Below, one piece after another: positions 1 through 7,169 of a DNA stretch of 14,808 nucleotides (within the stretch, counting starts at the first letter, position 1; every line of letters starts with the position of its first letter). Under the pieces are notes generated by a model, which was not told the origin of the DNA, did not search any database, and worked only from the letters and a program-made list of their open reading frames with translations. Source of the stretch: an uncultured Flavobacteriales bacterium (lineage in GTDB: Bacteria; Bacteroidota; Bacteroidia; Flavobacteriales_D; Crocinitomicaceae); the NCBI GenBank assembly GCA_913031405.1, contig CAJWCX010000007.1:1-14808 (forward strand). Reading direction: 5' to 3'. The position numbers and the translations under genes are program-made.

Positions 1-331
1 GCGTTTTATCTCTGTTTTCTTTTTTAATATCTACATCAAAAGGTTTAAGCTTTTGATCTGTTTTTTTCACCTCTCCTTTGTAATTGAGAATAACAGCATC
101 GTCAAGATTAACATATTTTTTGAACTCTTCCGGCGCATTCTTTCGGGTAATGCCTTCTTTTTCAATATCTATCATCGCAGAAAGGATGTCGAGCTGCTTT
201 TTTATTATAATGTTATCTTTTGTTCGCTCTTTCAACGCCTCTGATAATGTAGCAAGAATTAACCCTAAAACAACAACGAGGGCAATTGCAAATCCAAAAG
301 TATATCCGTTTGATTCTTTATTGATAGCCAT
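1..331 (-). CDS. nqrC: Na+-translocating NADH:quinone reductase subunit C (partial, 3' end off window)
   Basis: Membrane-anchored FMN subunit of the Na+-NQR complex, which passes electrons from NADH to quinone and pumps Na+ out of the cell. On the minus strand an ATG at 331 opens a frame of 110 codons that stays open to the left edge. The protein starts MAINKESNGYTFGFAIAL and has one hydrophobic segment at about residues 10-31, followed by a charged periplasmic-type region, which is the NqrC architecture. The ATG follows the TAA of nqrB directly (TAAATG), so the two genes are probably translationally coupled. The C-terminal SGAT-type motif that carries covalent FMN in this family would lie beyond the window and cannot be checked. 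The identification rests on the N-terminal anchor and on the gene order nqrA-nqrB-nqrC. Confidence 0.9.
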   Translation of the reverse strand, partial: MAINKESNGYTFGFAIALVVVLGLILATLSEALKERTKDNIIIKKQLDILSAMIDIEKEGITRKNAPEEFKKYVNLDDAVILNYKGEVKKTDQKLKPFDVDIKKENRDKT

Positions 332-1576
332 TTACGTGGTTTTTAATCTTTTTAAACGTCTGTTAATATTTGCCTGAACTACATAATGATCAATAATAGG
401 AGCCATTACATTCATAAATAATATTGCTAAGAAGACACCTTCGGGATAAGCCGGATTCAGTACTCGTATCATGATTGCGAGGAATCCTCCAAAAAACCCG
501 TAAATAATTTTACCAGTAGCTGTTTGCGAAGCAGTCACAGGATCTGTTGCCATAAATATAGCTCCGAAAGCAAAACCTCCAATGATCAAATGATAATAGG
601 CAGGTAAATCAAGATAAGGATTTCCTCCTGCTAGATTAAGCAAAAGTCCCATGATGAAACCTCCTACGAAAAAGGATAAAATTATCCGAAGTGATCCTAC
701 ACCTGTGAAAATGAGAATGACAGCACCCAAAAGGCATGCCATCGTTGATGTTTCACCGATCGAACCTGGTATCATTCCCATAAAAGACTCCCAGGCTGTG
801 TATTCACTCGAAAAGCTTTGAACTGCTACATTAGATTGAACCGCTTCACCAGCAACCATTGCTTTATCTGACATAAAAGAGGCTAAATCACCCAACGCTG
901 TTGCTCCTGAAAATCCATCAACGGCTTCAGGATTACTAGCCATTTTATCCCCTAATCCAGACATCCAAACTTTATCTCCAGACATCGATGTGGGGTATGC
1001 GAAGAATAAGAATGCCCTGGCAGTTAATGCAATATTTACGACATTCATTCCGGTTCCTCCAAAAATTTCTTTACCGATAATAACGGCAAATGCAGTCGCC
1101 AAACCAACCATCCATAGTGGCACATCCGCAGGCATGGTTAAAGGAATTAGCATTCCGGACACCAAAAACCCTTCATGCAAGGAATGCCCTCGAATCATTC
1201 CAAAAAGAAACTCAACACCTAATCCAACTGCATACGAAACCATCACAACGGGCATGACAATAATGAGCCCATTCAAAAATTTGGTGCCAATCATATCAAA
1301 ATAAGGCAAATTTCTATTTGCCTCTGATACTGCCATTTCCCAATGTCCGGTATTGTAAATACCAAAAATTAAACAGGGTATAAGGGCGATTACAACTGTA
1401 AACATGGTACGTTTGAGGTCAACCCCATCACGGATATGGGTTCCCTTTTGGGTTACGAGTTTTGGCGTAAATGCAAAAGTTGCCAAAGTTTCGAATAATG
1501 GATTCCACTTTTCGTACTTCCCGCCTTTCTCGAAGTGCGGTTCCATTTTGTGTAAATATTTTTCTAAAAATTTCAC
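332..1576 (-). CDS. nqrB: Na+-translocating NADH:quinone reductase subunit B
   Basis: Large integral membrane subunit of Na+-NQR, carrying a covalently bound FMN and contributing to the Na+ path. The protein is 414 aa with about ten hydrophobic segments. The flavinylation motif DGFSGATALG puts the acceptor threonine at about residue 226. The start was chosen at the GTG at 1576 because the protein then begins MKFLEKYLHKMEPHFEKGGK, the usual NqrB N-terminus. An upstream TTG at 1612 keeps the frame open but adds 12 unconserved residues and overlaps the end of nqrA. With the GTG, 16 nt separate nqrB from the nqrA stop. No strong Shine-Dalgarno site is seen, which is normal in Bacteroidota. RnfD is the homologous alternative, but the adjacent nqrA settles the case for NQR. 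Confidence 0.96.
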   Translation of the reverse strand: MKFLEKYLHKMEPHFEKGGKYEKWNPLFETLATFAFTPKLVTQKGTHIRDGVDLKRTMFTVVIALIPCLIFGIYNTGHWEMAVSEANRNLPYFDMIGTKFLNGLIIVMPVVMVSYAVGLGVEFLFGMIRGHSLHEGFLVSGMLIPLTMPADVPLWMVGLATAFAVIIGKEIFGGTGMNVVNIALTARAFLFFAYPTSMSGDKVWMSGLGDKMASNPEAVDGFSGATALGDLASFMSDKAMVAGEAVQSNVAVQSFSSEYTAWESFMGMIPGSIGETSTMACLLGAVILIFTGVGSLRIILSFFVGGFIMGLLLNLAGGNPYLDLPAYYHLIIGGFAFGAIFMATDPVTASQTATGKIIYGFFGGFLAIMIRVLNPAYPEGVFLAILFMNVMAPIIDHYVVQANINRRLKRLKTT

Positions 1577-1592
1577 TTTTAGTAGTTTAAGT

Positions 1593-2942
1593 TTACATAC
1601 ATTCACTAGCAATTAAGTCCAGCCCTTGTCTAATTTTCTCCTGAATATTAATCTTCGTAGTGCAAACATATTCACACAACGCAAAATCTTCTGGTGCAAC
1701 TTCATAGATGCCTAAATTCTCCATACCATCGATATCGTTTGTTATTGCTGCCTTGGTAAGGTGCATAGGAAGAATATCGAACGGGAATACTTTTTCTAAC
1801 TCACCCGTAACAACAAATGCTCTTTCCTCTCCGTTGGTATTTGTGTCTAAAACAAACTTCTTACTTTTGGATAAAAACGTTGGAAAAAGTCTAGAATTTG
1901 AGAATTTGTCAAATCCAAGTCCTAGCCACCCTGTGGTGAGAAAGAATTTGTATTCGTTACCTTCTGGAATAATGGTAAATTGATTGTGATAAAAGCCAAT
2001 ATGACCTTCCAATTTTTTTTGATCTCCTGTCAATACATTTCCAGAGATATATCTCACATTATCTCCCGCCACATTATTTTTGACCAAGTCGCTTACAGAT
2101 GAACCAGAGTGAATGTTGTAATAACAGGGTGATTTAACCTCAGAACCTGTAAGAGCTATGCATTTTTTTCCATCGACATTTCCGCTCTCAAATAATTTGC
2201 CGATCGCGGCTACATCTTGAATGTTAATGCTCCAAACAAATTCACCTTTATTTATCGGATCAATATGATGTATTTGCGTACCAATATTACCTGCGGGGTG
2301 AACTCCTTCAAAAACGTGATGGTTTACCTCCTTCATAGCGGCAAATTGTGAGCTTTCCCTATTACTTAGGTGTACATTTCCATTGCAGAGTACGTTTAAT
2401 GCTTTCAGCCCTATCTGCACTTGGTCCATTCGGTCGCCTAGAATAAATTCATAATCTGGTGCTAAGGGAGATGAGTCAAAGCTTGAAACGTAAATTCCTT
2501 TTGGTTCTTTTGTTGGGTCTGCAACCACATCTATAGGTCTTTGCCTGAAACAAGGCCAAAGACCAGACTCCATTAAGAGTGACATCAGATCCTCTCTGGA
2601 TGTATCAGCAACTTTACTTACCTTAAATTTCTTACAGGTCTGTTTTCCATCAGAATCAATTAAAACTTGTAATATTTTCCTTTTTTCTCCACGTACAATT
2701 TCCCTTACAGTTCCACTAGCAGGACTCACATATTTAATTTTTTCGTTTTTCTTGTCATAAAAAATGACATCACCTACTTGGACTTTTTCTCCTTCTTTAA
2801 CTACTAGTTTTGGAATTAATCCGTGAAAATCTAACGGGGACAGGCTGACAGTTTTTGAAACTGCAAGCTGTTTTATTTCTTTAGTCGCATCTCCTAAAAG
2901 CCTGATATCGAGACCTTTTCGGATATTGATGGTGTTAGACAT
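1593..2942 (-). CDS. nqrA: Na+-translocating NADH:quinone reductase subunit A
   Basis: Peripheral cytoplasmic subunit of Na+-NQR, implicated in quinone interaction. The protein is 449 aa, close to the family norm. It starts MSNTINIRKGLDIRLLG. The N-terminal part (about residues 30-95) has the barrel-sandwich pattern shared with biotinyl/lipoyl-like domains (VKEGEKVQVGDVI, then SPASGTV). WPCFRQRP lies at 129-136 and the conserved HPAGNIGTQIHHIDPI at 215-230. The C-terminus has PEDFALCEYVCTTK (from 417), a form typical of NqrA. ATG at 2942. It is the first gene of the nqr operon and diverges from apaG across 290 bp. A candidate promoter box sits about 25 bp upstream of the start. Confidence 0.97.
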   Translation of the reverse strand: MSNTINIRKGLDIRLLGDATKEIKQLAVSKTVSLSPLDFHGLIPKLVVKEGEKVQVGDVIFYDKKNEKIKYVSPASGTVREIVRGEKRKILQVLIDSDGKQTCKKFKVSKVADTSREDLMSLLMESGLWPCFRQRPIDVVADPTKEPKGIYVSSFDSSPLAPDYEFILGDRMDQVQIGLKALNVLCNGNVHLSNRESSQFAAMKEVNHHVFEGVHPAGNIGTQIHHIDPINKGEFVWSINIQDVAAIGKLFESGNVDGKKCIALTGSEVKSPCYYNIHSGSSVSDLVKNNVAGDNVRYISGNVLTGDQKKLEGHIGFYHNQFTIIPEGNEYKFFLTTGWLGLGFDKFSNSRLFPTFLSKSKKFVLDTNTNGEERAFVVTGELEKVFPFDILPMHLTKAAITNDIDGMENLGIYEVAPEDFALCEYVCTTKINIQEKIRQGLDLIASECM

Positions 2943-2966
2943 GAAAGTTATATTACAATTTGTCTA

Positions 2967-2974
2967 CAAAATTA
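2967..2974 (-). promoter_or_regulatory. Candidate -7 box for the nqr operon
   Basis: On the minus strand this reads TAATTTTG, an exact match to the Bacteroidota -7 consensus TAnnTTTG. Transcription would start about 18-20 nt before the nqrA ATG at 2942. No clear TTTG (-33) element is present at the usual distance, so this rests on the -7 match and position alone. Confidence 0.4.
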
Positions 2975-3170
2975 AGAAAAACAACGCCTACACAGTAATC
3001 TAGTGGTGATTTTGTAGGGTAATATAATAATTTAGATTGATTCTAAATAAATTGGATTCAACGAAATGTTGACTTTTTATAATTTATAAATTAATTGACG
3101 AAATAGTCTAATGGATCAAATTTGTATACTAATTGTAACTTAAATATTACATAATTATTCAGTAAGGTTG

Positions 3171-3200
3171 TTTTGAGTGTTAAATATTGACAAAACTTTG
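3171..3200 (+). promoter_or_regulatory. Candidate apaG promoter (-33 TTTTG, -7 AAACTTTG)
   Basis: TTTTG at 3171-3175 is followed after 17 nt by AAACTTTG at 3193-3200. The latter matches TAnnTTTG at five of the six fixed positions. Transcription would start near 3206, about 27 nt before the apaG ATG. The spacing fits Bacteroidota housekeeping promoters, but the first base of the -7 box is off consensus. Confidence 0.35.
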
Positions 3201-3232
3201 ATTATACGATTCAAATAAAATAAATTTATGCT

Positions 3233-3619
3233 ATGTCAAAAACTAAAACGTTAGGTATAGTTATCGAAGTTTCTCATTGGTTTCGTCAGGATTTATCCAC
3301 CGATATAAATGCCAGCTATATTCACAATTATCACATCACTATCATTAATAAAACTAAATACGCAGTTCAGTTATTGTCAAGAGAGTGGCATGTTAAGCAC
3401 TTACTCCACGGGATTTCAGAGGTTTCTGGTAAAGGTGTTGTTGGAGAACAACCTATATTACTTCCTGGTGAGAGTTTTGAATATACTAGTGGTTGTGAAT
3501 TGATCAGCTCCATTGGATCAATGAAAGGAACTTTTTACTTTGTCAATATTGAAACCGAGGAATTGTTTCAAGCACGAATAACAGAGTTTAATTTGGTTTA
3601 TCCTCCTTTACTCAACTAG
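3233..3619 (+). CDS. apaG: ApaG family protein (Co2+/Mg2+ efflux-associated, DUF525)
   Basis: A single-domain, 128-aa ApaG protein with the family's usual length and all-beta (fibronectin III-like) character. The family's typical blocks are visible: an N-terminal strand with YIHNYHITIINKT (about residues 29-41), VQLLSREWHV (45-54), then GVVGEQPILLPGESFEYTSG (68-87) and GSMKGTFYF near 94-102. Function is poorly defined: ApaG was linked to Co2+ resistance and Mg2+ efflux in enterobacteria, and the domain also occurs in some F-box proteins as a binding module. No catalytic residues can be assigned. ATG at 3233; an out-of-frame ATG lies just upstream at 3228. It is monocistronic here, divergent from nqrA and convergent with rsmG, with overlapping stop codons. 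Confidence 0.9.
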   Translation: MSKTKTLGIVIEVSHWFRQDLSTDINASYIHNYHITIINKTKYAVQLLSREWHVKHLLHGISEVSGKGVVGEQPILLPGESFEYTSGCELISSIGSMKGTFYFVNIETEELFQARITEFNLVYPPLLN

Positions 3620-4230
3620 TAGGCTAAGTATACAATTTTTTTGGTGTCAAAAAAGTCTTCTTCAAAAAATGTCCTCAGCTCAAATTGGCGAAATGCCATT
3701 TTTATTTTTTTCAGCTCATCTGAAAAATCTCCCCCCTTTAGATAATATAGACCATTTTTTCTCGAATTACCTGCTTTACACAGATGTTTCGTCATTTTAA
3801 TAAATCTTGGCAAATTGGTTACTGCTCGGCTGACTATAAAGTCAAATTTATCGCTGATGTCTTCGGCTCTACTGTGAATGGTTTTGATGTTTTTTAAATC
3901 GAGAACAGAAGCAATTTCTTCAATTACTTTCAGTTTTTTTCGGATAGAATCGTTCAATACAAATTGGCTTTCAGGAAATATAATGGCAAGAGGGACGCCA
4001 GGAAATCCACCACCTGTTCCTACATCAATAATCCGGTCATCTTTTTTAAATTGAATCACTTTTGATATCGCAAGAGAGTGCAACACATGTCTTTCGTAGA
4101 AATTTTGCATGTCTTGTCTGGAAATCACATTTATTTTTTGATTCCATTCCTGATAAAGCTCGAGAAGTTGGTTTAATGATTCTTTCTGCTCCTCTTTAAT
4201 TTCCGGAAAATATTTATAAATCAGTTCCAT
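3616..4230 (-). CDS. rsmG: 16S rRNA (guanine-527-N7)-methyltransferase RsmG (GidB)
   Basis: SAM-dependent methyltransferase that makes m7G527 in 16S rRNA; loss of it in many bacteria gives low-level streptomycin resistance. The protein is 204 aa, within the family range. It has the RsmG N-terminal helix pattern with YQEWNQKINVISRQD (about residues 26-40), FYERHVLHSLA (44-54), the SAM-binding motif DVGTGGGFPGVP (69-80), LNDSIRKKL (92-100) in place of the commoner VDSxxKK, and VSRAVTNLPRF (133-143). Its ATG overlaps the stop of the upstream sigma factor gene by one base (TAATG), indicating translational coupling. It is last in a three-gene operon. Its TAG stop overlaps the apaG stop in the palindrome CTAG, so no terminator hairpin separates the converging genes. 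Confidence 0.96.
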   Translation of the reverse strand: MELIYKYFPEIKEEQKESLNQLLELYQEWNQKINVISRQDMQNFYERHVLHSLAISKVIQFKKDDRIIDVGTGGGFPGVPLAIIFPESQFVLNDSIRKKLKVIEEIASVLDLKNIKTIHSRAEDISDKFDFIVSRAVTNLPRFIKMTKHLCKAGNSRKNGLYYLKGGDFSDELKKIKMAFRQFELRTFFEEDFFDTKKIVYLAY

Positions 4231-4835
4231 TAAATGGAATCTTTTGTTTTTTCAGCCATGGTAGCTAAAAAATCTCTAGCTCTAAAAAGTTGAGCTTTAA
4301 CGGTGCCCAATGGAAGATTCATTTCAGTAGCGATTTCTTCATAACTCAATTCTTGAAAATATCTTTTTTCAACAAGTTCTCTGTATTTGGGTTTGAGTTT
4401 ACTGACTAAATGGCGCATATGCACAATACGTTGCCCTTTCATTAATGTCTCTTCGGGGTTCGGTGTTGATGCTTTTGCGTCTATTTTTAAGACGTCTCCA
4501 TTGTCGTTCAAAATTCCCGTATCCATTGAGGTGACTTTAATGCGTTTTTTTCGAATAAAATCGATGCAATTGTTTGATGCAATTTTGAATAGCCAAGTGC
4601 TGAAAGCAAAGTTTGGTGAATATTGTCCTAACCGACTAAAGGCTTTTCCAAAAGCCTCGATTGTTAGGTCATCAGCGTCATCCGAGTCTTTTACCATTTT
4701 GAGCATCATGAAATAAATGGATTCTCTGTAACGTTCCATTAAATCGGCATAAGCCAATTGATCACCGCCCTTAGCAGCTTCAACTAATGTCAAGTCGAAT
4801 TTTGCTTTGTCTGATAAATGATCTTTTGCTACCAA
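4230..4835 (-). CDS. RNA polymerase sigma factor, sigma-70 family (ECF-like)
   Basis: A two-domain sigma factor of 201 aa. Region 2 spans about residues 15-98, with the core-binding stretch DADDLTIEAFGKAFSRL (53-69) and the -10-reading helix FSTWLFKIASNNCIDFIRKK (78-97). A linker follows at about 99-135, then region 4 (about 138-190) with the helix-turn-helix SYEEIATEMNLPLGTVKAQL (164-183). Regions 1.1 and 3 are absent, as in ECF factors. The start taken is the TTG at 4835, the only sensible in-frame start before region 2; it overlaps the 3' end of the glycosyltransferase gene by 7 nt. The gene couples to rsmG through TAATG. No anti-sigma factor gene is adjacent, unlike many ECF systems. This type of sigma factor is familiar in Bacteroidota, but its regulon cannot be read from sequence. 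Confidence 0.9.
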   Translation of the reverse strand: MVAKDHLSDKAKFDLTLVEAAKGGDQLAYADLMERYRESIYFMMLKMVKDSDDADDLTIEAFGKAFSRLGQYSPNFAFSTWLFKIASNNCIDFIRKKRIKVTSMDTGILNDNGDVLKIDAKASTPNPEETLMKGQRIVHMRHLVSKLKPKYRELVEKRYFQELSYEEIATEMNLPLGTVKAQLFRARDFLATMAEKTKDSI

Positions 4836-5965
4836 TCCTTATTTCTTTTGTTTTTTGCCAAAAAATAGATAATGGGGATGAGTAAAGCATAAAATAAATC
4901 CCAAATTGGAAAAAAAAGTGCAAATTTTTGTTCCTTGATTTTATCTAGGCATTTTCTCTGAATCCACCATTTAATAAAGGTTGCCGACACGATTGCTGTT
5001 GTGTAAAGCAAAGGAAAGCTTCCTAATATCATCAAAGAAACAAAAGAAAACCAAGCGGCAATAAGTGTAATAGGATAGGTTGCTAACATTACTTTTTTGA
5101 TAAATCTATATCTAACGGAGGTTGTGTAGTGTCTAGATTTCTGATTGATCCAATCCGACCATGTTTCTTTTGCATCTGACTCACAAAAGGATTCTGAATC
5201 AATTTGAATGCACAAAGAAGCTTTTTTGGATGCTTCTTGAATAAACAGATCGTCATCTCCTGAAGGTATCGCGTAGTGAGATTTAAAACCGTTTACTTGA
5301 TGGTATGCAGTTTTGGTATAGGCAATGTTTCTCCCCACCCCCATGTATGGAGTTCCTTTTAAGGCAAATGCAAAATAATTGATTCCAATCCATGCAGTAT
5401 CAAATCGAATGATTTTATTCACTAAGGTCTTGGTTTTCTTGTATGGTCCATATCCAAGTACAATTTCATTTCCTTCTTCAAACTTCTGTGCCATCTTATT
5501 TAACCATTGACTGCTTGAGGGGACGCAATCAGCATCCGTAAATACGAGGTGTTCATATTTTGCTGCTTTGATACCTAGAGTAAGTGGAAGTTTTTTACCT
5601 TTTGTAATGTGTTTAGGGCTATTGAGTGAAACTATTTGCAGGTTTTTGAAGTTGTTTTGATACGCTTTGAGAACCTCATTACTGTCATCAACTGAATTGT
5701 TGTTGACAACTATTACTTCAAATTTGGGATACTCTTGTTTTAATATTGAGCAGAGGTTTTTATCCAGGGCCTTCCTTTCGTTTCTTGCGGCAATGATAAC
5801 ACTGATAGGTAATTCAGGACTTTTATTCGGTTTCAAAACCTTGTAGAGTGCTAGCTTATAAAAGATAAATAAGGCATAATAGAGCTGAACCATAACCGCG
5901 ATAATAAATACAATTATGCAGCACAAAATTAGTGGGTCATTTGTGTGTTGATCTATGAAGCTCAT
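4829..5965 (-). CDS. Membrane-anchored family 2 glycosyltransferase
   Basis: Probable inverting GT-A glycosyltransferase facing the cytoplasm, acting on an envelope or lipid-linked glycan; donor and acceptor are not evident. With the ATG at 5965 it has 378 aa. An N-terminal membrane segment lies at about 12-36. The GT2 core starts with PISVIIAARNE (53-63) and EVIVVNNNSVDDS (83-95). The metal-binding site is TDADC (143-147), the acceptor-side acidic motif is GDDDL (236-240), and QKSRH (275-279) takes the place of the QxxRW motif. Two or three C-terminal membrane segments lie at about 297-320, 318-335 and 350-370. An upstream ATG at 6034 is in frame but would add 23 poorly conserved-looking residues and run into the tgt promoter. 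It is the first gene of the operon with the sigma factor and rsmG. Confidence 0.85.
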   Translation of the reverse strand: MSFIDQHTNDPLILCCIIVFIIAVMVQLYYALFIFYKLALYKVLKPNKSPELPISVIIAARNERKALDKNLCSILKQEYPKFEVIVVNNNSVDDSNEVLKAYQNNFKNLQIVSLNSPKHITKGKKLPLTLGIKAAKYEHLVFTDADCVPSSSQWLNKMAQKFEEGNEIVLGYGPYKKTKTLVNKIIRFDTAWIGINYFAFALKGTPYMGVGRNIAYTKTAYHQVNGFKSHYAIPSGDDDLFIQEASKKASLCIQIDSESFCESDAKETWSDWINQKSRHYTTSVRYRFIKKVMLATYPITLIAAWFSFVSLMILGSFPLLYTTAIVSATFIKWWIQRKCLDKIKEQKFALFFPIWDLFYALLIPIIYFLAKNKRNKDW

Positions 5966-5977
5966 ATTAAGCAGATA

Positions 5978-5985
5978 CAAATATT
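5978..5985 (-). promoter_or_regulatory. Candidate -7 box for the glycosyltransferase operon
   Basis: On the minus strand this reads AATATTTG, which matches TAnnTTTG except at the first base. An ATTG lies 16 nt upstream of it. Transcription would start within a few bases of 5970, leaving a very short leader before the ATG at 5965. It overlaps the region that must also hold the divergent tgt promoter. Confidence 0.3.
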
Positions 5986-5989
5986 CAAT

Positions 5990-6004
5990 TTGAAATGATT
6001 TCAA
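5990..6004. promoter_or_regulatory. 15-bp inverted repeat between divergent operons (possible operator)
   Basis: TTGAAA-TGA-TTTCAA is a perfect 6-3-6 inverted repeat in the 73-bp gap between the glycosyltransferase and tgt starts. It lies between the two candidate -7 boxes, where a bound dimer could affect both directions. No T-run follows, so it is not a terminator. A chance palindrome in AT-rich DNA remains possible. Confidence 0.3.
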
Positions 6005-6006
6005 TG

Positions 6007-6014
6007 TATCTTTG
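6007..6014 (+). promoter_or_regulatory. Candidate -7 box for tgt-lptG
   Basis: TATCTTTG is an exact match to the Bacteroidota TAnnTTTG box. Transcription would start near 6020, leaving about 18 nt before the tgt ATG at 6039. A TTTG lies at 5989-5992, only 14 nt upstream, which is shorter than usual, so the -33 element is uncertain. Confidence 0.45.
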
Positions 6015-6038
6015 TCACGTATTTTTATCAACATTCTT

Positions 6039-7169
6039 ATGCACTTTGATTTACTTCATTCGGATTCGAATTCAAATGCTCGGGCCGGTCTTTTACATAC
6101 CGACCATGGAACGATCGAAACCCCCATTTTTATGCCTGTAGGTACTTCGGGTTCTGTAAAGGGGGTTCATCAAAAAGAATTGGAAGAAGTTGTTAATGCT
6201 CAAATTATATTGGGAAATACTTATCATCTTTTTTTAAGGCCAGGAATCAAAATCATAGAAGGTGCTGGTGGTTTACATAAATTTATGGGATGGAATCACC
6301 CTATTCTGACAGACAGTGGGGGTTATCAGGTATATTCTTTATCTGGCTCAAGGAAAATAAATGAAGAGGGGGTTAAATTTCAATCGCATATCGATGGGAG
6401 TTATCATTTTTTTTCGCCCGAAGGGGCCATTGATATTCAAAAAAGTATTGGGGCTGATATTATTATGGCTTTTGACGAGTGTACGCCATATCCATGTGAT
6501 TATGACTATGCTAAAACTTCAATGGGTATGACTCATAGGTGGTTAAAACGTTGTACGGATCAAATGGAAAATTCGCCGGCTAAATATGGCTATTCTCAAT
6601 CTTTATTTCCGATTGTTCAGGGAAGTATATATAAAGATTTGAGAAAAGAATCAGCAGAGGTGATTTCATCTTTTGATGCTGTTGGAAATGCTATTGGCGG
6701 TCTTTCCGTTGGTGAACCTGAAGATGAACTCTATGAGATGACCGCTTTAGTTACGGAGATTCTACCAAAATCGAAACCTCGTTATTTGATGGGCGTAGGG
6801 ACGCCTTCAAATTTACTGGAATGTATTGCTCTCGGTGTTGATATGTTTGACTGTGTCATGCCATCAAGAAATGCAAGACATGGTTTGTTGTTTACAGAGA
6901 ATGGAACGATCAATATTAAAAATGAAAAATGGTCTTTGGATTATAGTGAAATCGATGAAAACAGTCCGTGCTGGGTTGATCGAAATTATACAAAATCTTA
7001 CCTTAGACACCTCATTAAGTCGGGGGAATATTTGGGTATTCAGATTGCCACTATCCACAATCTTTCTTTTTATCTGCGTTTAATGGGAGAGGCAAGAGAA
7101 CGAATCATTGACGGTACTTTCACAGTCTGGAAGAATAAAATGGTCAAACAACTGAAGACAAGAATATAA
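6039..7169 (+). CDS. tgt: tRNA-guanine transglycosylase (queuosine biosynthesis)
   Basis: Exchanges guanine-34 in the anticodon of Asp, Asn, His and Tyr tRNAs for the queuosine precursor preQ1 (the usual bacterial substrate). The protein is 376 aa, the standard length, with a TIM-barrel family sequence. Visible motifs are ETPIFMPVG (27-35), the general acid/base motif TDSGGYQV with D92, FDECTPYP (145-152), IVQGS (192-196), GGLSVGEP (220-227), MGVGTP (251-256) and the nucleophile motif DMFDCVMPSRNARHG with D271. The usual zinc site CxCxxC...H is altered: C311 and H340 are kept, 29 residues apart, but the first and third cysteines are S309 and D314. The start is the ATG at 6039, giving MHFDLLHSDSNSNARAGLLH; a frame-open TTG lies 27 nt upstream. 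Its TAA is followed directly by the ATG of lptG. Confidence 0.97.
   Translation: MHFDLLHSDSNSNARAGLLHTDHGTIETPIFMPVGTSGSVKGVHQKELEEVVNAQIILGNTYHLFLRPGIKIIEGAGGLHKFMGWNHPILTDSGGYQVYSLSGSRKINEEGVKFQSHIDGSYHFFSPEGAIDIQKSIGADIIMAFDECTPYPCDYDYAKTSMGMTHRWLKRCTDQMENSPAKYGYSQSLFPIVQGSIYKDLRKESAEVISSFDAVGNAIGGLSVGEPEDELYEMTALVTEILPKSKPRYLMGVGTPSNLLECIALGVDMFDCVMPSRNARHGLLFTENGTINIKNEKWSLDYSEIDENSPCWVDRNYTKSYLRHLIKSGEYLGIQIATIHNLSFYLRLMGEARERIIDGTFTVWKNKMVKQLKTRI

Larger units (their letters stand above)
2943..3232. other. Divergent intergenic region nqrA / apaG
   Basis: A 290-bp AT-rich gap between two divergent starts. It holds the candidate nqrA and apaG promoters listed separately. No open frame of note, no tRNA-like structure and no terminator-like hairpin is visible in the remainder. 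Confidence 0.5.

Noticed and set aside
53..377. Plus-strand open frames opposite nqrC and the end of nqrB
   Set aside because: The minus strand encodes a clear NqrC N-terminus here; the plus frames are by-products.
990..1304. A 104-codon open frame on the plus strand opposite nqrB
   Set aside because: Shadow frame of nqrB; no promoter or protein features support it.
5966..6034. A 23-residue N-terminal extension of the glycosyltransferase from an upstream ATG
   Set aside because: It would cross the divergent promoter region and nearly reach the tgt start; the extra residues look unconserved.
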